Source of the DNA: Bacteroidales bacterium
Lineage (GTDB): Bacteria > Bacteroidota > Bacteroidia > Bacteroidales > UBA12481
Reading direction: 5' to 3'
NCBI GenBank assembly: GCA_021160155.1
Contig: JAGHDB010000097.1
Location: 1-10,199 of the forward strand
DNA: 10,199 bases
Position numbers and translations under genes: made by a program. The notes beneath the pieces are model-generated. The model made no database searches, was not told where the DNA came from, and worked only from the letters and a program-made list of their open reading frames with translations. Positions 7,490 to 10,199 of the stretch are shown piece after piece. Each line of letters starts with the position of its first letter. Position 1 is the stretch's first letter.

Positions 7490-10010
7490 TAATGCACAAA
7501 TAAGGATTATGATTACCGGTGGAGGCACGGGGGGACACATCTATCCTGCCATTGCCATCGCGGATGCGCTGAAGGCCCGGTTGCCCGGGGTGCAGTTACT
7601 CTTCGTGGGTGCACACGGAAAAATGGAGATGGAGAAGGTTCCTGCGGCAGGTTACGAGATAGAAGGATTACCGGTAGCACCGCTGCACCGCCGACTGACC
7701 CTGAAGAATCTGCTTTTCCCCGTTAAATTGCTGACCAGCCTGGTCAGGTCGGGGCAATTGATCCGCAGGTTTCATCCCGATCTGGTGATCGGCACCGGCG
7801 GATTTGTCAGCGGACCGGTCATTCGTATGGCAATACGCAGAAAAATCCCGGTATTGCTGCAGGAACAAAATTCTTATCCGGGAATTACAAACCGGTTGGT
7901 TGCCGGAAAGGCACAGCGTATCTGTGTGGCTTACAACGGTATGGAACGATATTTCCCGAAAGATAAAATCGTGCTTACCGGTAACCCGGTCCGCAAACAA
8001 CTAACCGCCATCGATCAGAAACGCGCAGAGGGAAGAGCTCGTTTCAGTCTGCCTGACGACCGTCCGGTGATCCTGCTCTTCGGTGGCAGTCTGGGTGCCC
8101 GCACGATCAATCAAACTATGGCCGCTCATATTGAAGAACTGGCCGGTAAAAGAATATCCGTCATTTGGCAGACCGGAACGGATTTCGCCTCTACTGCCGC
8201 TGCCATGGTTAAGTCACATAATATCAGTCATATCAAAGTATTACCGTTTATTAATGAAATGGAACTGGCCTATGCGGTTGCTGATTTAGTGGTTTGCCGT
8301 GCCGGCGCCATCACCTTGTCAGAATTGGCCGTCACCGGAAAACCGGCCATCCTCGTTCCTTATCCGCATGCCGCCGAAGACCATCAAACCAAAAATGCCC
8401 GGGTATTTGAAGCCGAACAGGCCGCTCTGCTCGTTCCCGACACCGAAGCACCTGCTACACTGGTGGATAAAATGCTAGAGTTGATCGGTCAACCTGAAAA
8501 ACTCCGCTCAATGAGCCGGAAAATGAAATACTTCGCGCGCCCCAATGCCACTCGTAATATCACCACGGAAATATTGAATCTCCTCCCTGAATCTTTTAAT
8601 CAACATAATCTCTTAATCCCCCGGTCCCTTCCCCGCCATTGCTACTTCCTCGGTATCGGCGGAATCGGCATGAGCGCCCTGGCACGTTATTTTCGGCAAA
8701 ATGGAGTTGAAGTATCGGGTTATGACCGCATCGCCACACCACTTACCCGCCGGCTTGAAGCCGAGGGGATGCATATTCATTACAAGGATGACCCTGCGTT
8801 GATCCCGCCCGCCTTTGCTTCTCCTGCCCAGGGTGATGAGAGCCTGGTTGTTTATACCCCGGCAATACCGGAATCACACCGTGAGCGACAGCGGTTGATC
8901 CAACTGGGATACCACTTGCACAAGCGCTCGGAGATCCTGGGAATGTTGTCTGAGCAATACCGCACGCTGGCCGTGGCCGGTACACACGGAAAATCCACCG
9001 TTTCAGCCATGCTGGCGGAGATATTCAGAAATTCCGGAACCGGATGTACTGCTTTTCTTGGGGCCATAAGCAAATCCATCGGTAGTAATTATCTCTATGA
9101 TGCCCAGGCAGAATGGGCCGTGATGGAGGCGGATGAATTCGACCGTTCGTTTTTAACCCTGCATCCCGTGCAGGCACTGGTGACTTCCAGGGATGCTGAT
9201 CATTTGGATATTTATGGTACTGAAGAGGAGCTGCAGGCAGCGTTTAATTCATTTATCAACCGCGTCACCCCCGGATCAGTAGTGATTCTGAAAAAGGGAG
9301 TGATACTGACCCCGGATCCCGTACACCGATACCGGATCCTGAGCTATGCTCTGGAAGATCCGGATGCTGATTACTATGCTGAAAATCTGCAGATTGACGA
9401 ACCGGGTTACAAATTTGACCTGGTCACTCCCGTGGCAACTTACCGGGGATGGCACACGCGGATTCCGGGAGTACTTAATGTGGAAAATTCGGTGGCTGCA
9501 GCTGCTATGGCACTGGAGGCCGGGTTATATCCCGGTGAGGTGCAGAAAGGGTTGTCGGTTTTCGACGGACTGGTTCGCCGGCTGGATATCCGGTTTAACC
9601 GGAATAATATTATTTATATGGATGATTATGCCCATCATCCCAATGAGATCAGGGCTTTGCTGCATTCGGTGAGGGCGTTATATCCCGGCCGGAAAATAAC
9701 CGGGATATTCCAGCCTCATCTTTTTACCCGCACCCGGGATTTTGCAGCGCAGTTTGCCGCGGCACTGGAGGCATTGGATGAATTATTGCTCCTGGATATT
9801 TATCCCGCCCGCGAACAACCGCTGCCCGGCATCACTGCCCGTATTATTCTCGACCGGATCCGGGAAATCCCGGCTATTTTGGTGCAGAAAGAACAACTAC
9901 CCGGAATTCTGGCTGAGCATACATTTGATATTCTGCTGACTATCGGGGCGGGCGATATTGACAGACTGGTTGAACCCATTACACAATACCTTGAGCAACA
10001 TGTTACGTAA
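7482..10010 (+). CDS. murG-murC: MurG-MurC fusion: lipid II GlcNAc transferase plus UDP-MurNAc:L-alanine ligase
   Basis: A single 842-aa ORF carries two complete enzymes. Residues 1 to about 367 are MurG, the inner-face GT-B glycosyltransferase that converts lipid I to lipid II. It shows GGGTGGH (13-19), GTGGFVSGP (104-112), QEQNSYPG (127-134), GNPVR (167-171), GGSLGA (201-206), CRAGAITLSE (272-281) and HAAEDHQ (296-302). Residues of about 387-842 are MurC, which adds L-Ala to UDP-MurNAc. It shows GIGGIGMSA (391-399), the P-loop GTHGKST (500-506), EADEFDRSF (549-557), DADHLD (571-576), DDYAHHP (714-720), QPHLFTRT (744-751) and GAGDI (822-826). About 20 residues link them (368-386), with no stop. 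Both halves have normal length and intact motifs, so neither looks decayed. The ATG at 7482 overlaps the ftsW stop. The order matches separate murG and murC genes in related clusters, so a read-through fusion of neighbours is the likely origin. A sequencing error at the junction cannot be fully excluded. Confidence 0.92.
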   Translation: MPDNAQIRIMITGGGTGGHIYPAIAIADALKARLPGVQLLFVGAHGKMEMEKVPAAGYEIEGLPVAPLHRRLTLKNLLFPVKLLTSLVRSGQLIRRFHPDLVIGTGGFVSGPVIRMAIRRKIPVLLQEQNSYPGITNRLVAGKAQRICVAYNGMERYFPKDKIVLTGNPVRKQLTAIDQKRAEGRARFSLPDDRPVILLFGGSLGARTINQTMAAHIEELAGKRISVIWQTGTDFASTAAAMVKSHNISHIKVLPFINEMELAYAVADLVVCRAGAITLSELAVTGKPAILVPYPHAAEDHQTKNARVFEAEQAALLVPDTEAPATLVDKMLELIGQPEKLRSMSRKMKYFARPNATRNITTEILNLLPESFNQHNLLIPRSLPRHCYFLGIGGIGMSALARYFRQNGVEVSGYDRIATPLTRRLEAEGMHIHYKDDPALIPPAFASPAQGDESLVVYTPAIPESHRERQRLIQLGYHLHKRSEILGMLSEQYRTLAVAGTHGKSTVSAMLAEIFRNSGTGCTAFLGAISKSIGSNYLYDAQAEWAVMEADEFDRSFLTLHPVQALVTSRDADHLDIYGTEEELQAAFNSFINRVTPGSVVILKKGVILTPDPVHRYRILSYALEDPDADYYAENLQIDEPGYKFDLVTPVATYRGWHTRIPGVLNVENSVAAAAMALEAGLYPGEVQKGLSVFDGLVRRLDIRFNRNNIIYMDDYAHHPNEIRALLHSVRALYPGRKITGIFQPHLFTRTRDFAAQFAAALEALDELLLLDIYPAREQPLPGITARIILDRIREIPAILVQKEQLPGILAEHTFDILLTIGAGDIDRLVEPITQYLEQHVT
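8583..8642 (+). other. MurG-MurC junction (interdomain linker)
   Basis: This is the linker-coding region joining the two enzymes; it encodes residues 368-387 (LPESF to PRHC). In the reading frame there is no stop and no ATG or GTG from 8541 until ATG 8670, which lies within the MurC glycine loop. The only conventional alternative start is TTG 8574. The second frame (third-frame relative offset) carries TGA 8588, TAA 8597 and TAA 8606, and the remaining frame carries TAA 8614. The site is thus stop-rich out of frame and open in frame. It resembles a former intergenic spacer that has become coding. Confidence 0.6.
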
Positions 10011-10199
10011 AACAGGCCACATATTAATCTGGATGCTACTGGCCGGTTACCTGGCGGTAGGACTCACGTTTACCGGTGAACAGATGCACCGGTTGCGGAT
10101 AAAAAATATCCAGGTGGAGATTATCGACAGCCTGAAGAATCGTTTCGTGAGCCGGGATGATGTGATTAACCAGTTGAAAAAGAAACAATTATATATTAC
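10000..10199 (+). CDS. ftsQ: Cell division protein FtsQ, N-terminal part (runs off the end)
   Basis: The first 66 residues of an ORF starting at ATG 10000 are present; it overlaps the murG-murC stop by 11 nt and is still open at the window edge. A short basic tail (MLRKTGH) is followed by one hydrophobic segment at about residues 8-25, then the beginning of a periplasmic domain. That domain has RIKNIQVEI (33-41) and FVSRDDVINQL (49-59), a pattern typical of a POTRA-type domain in FtsQ. FtsQ is a bitopic inner-membrane protein that recruits and regulates FtsL/FtsB and, through them, FtsWI. Its position directly after murC is the usual one in Bacteroidota clusters, normally followed by ftsA and ftsZ. 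The name rests on topology, the start of the POTRA-like domain and context. Confidence 0.85.
   Translation, partial: MLRKTGHILIWMLLAGYLAVGLTFTGEQMHRLRIKNIQVEIIDSLKNRFVSRDDVINQLKKKQLYI

Noticed and set aside
2600..9010. Similar P-loop segments in murE, murD and murC as possible repeats or duplications
   Set aside because: They reflect the shared Mur ligase ATP-binding fold (GT/SxGKT/ST); the surrounding sequences differ, so this is not a recent duplication.

Overview
The window is a contiguous stretch of a division and cell wall (dcw) cluster, entirely on the + strand and packed with coding sequence. In order it holds: the 3' end of an ftsL-like gene, ftsI (class B penicillin-binding protein), murE, mraY, murD, ftsW, one long ORF fusing murG to murC, and the 5' end of ftsQ. 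All the products serve septal peptidoglycan synthesis. None of the material looks mobile, phage-derived or defence-related.

The lineage is most likely Bacteroidota, probably Bacteroidales-like. This is inferred from several features: the gene order ftsL-ftsI-murE-mraY-murD-ftsW-murG-murC-ftsQ with no murF between murE and mraY; a MraY with a long extracytoplasmic insert (416 aa against 360 in E. coli); a division PBP with a C-terminal PASTA domain; and almost no Shine-Dalgarno sequences before the starts. The DNPR motif in MurE points to meso-diaminopimelate peptidoglycan.

Layout: ftsL tail (1-136), 7-nt gap, ftsI (GTG start at 144, ends 2315), murE (2272-3732, overlaps ftsI by 44 nt), mraY (3729-4979, ATGA overlap), murD (probable CTG start at 4981, one base after the mraY stop, ends 6318), a 31-nt gap, ftsW (6350-7489), murG-murC (7482-10010, overlaps ftsW by 8 nt), ftsQ (from 10000, overlaps by 11 nt, runs off the end). 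No terminator or promoter was found inside, so this looks like one translationally coupled operon segment.

Together the products cover four of the cytoplasmic ligase and transferase steps (MurC, MurD, MurE, MurG), lipid I formation (MraY), the septal polymerase/cross-linking pair (FtsW/FtsI), and divisome scaffold proteins (FtsL, FtsQ). MurF is not in the window and must be encoded elsewhere.

The most unusual points are the in-frame MurG-MurC fusion of 842 aa, with no stop and no plausible ATG/GTG at the junction, and the apparent CTG start of murD. I see no new type of system here. The fusion is the item most worth checking.
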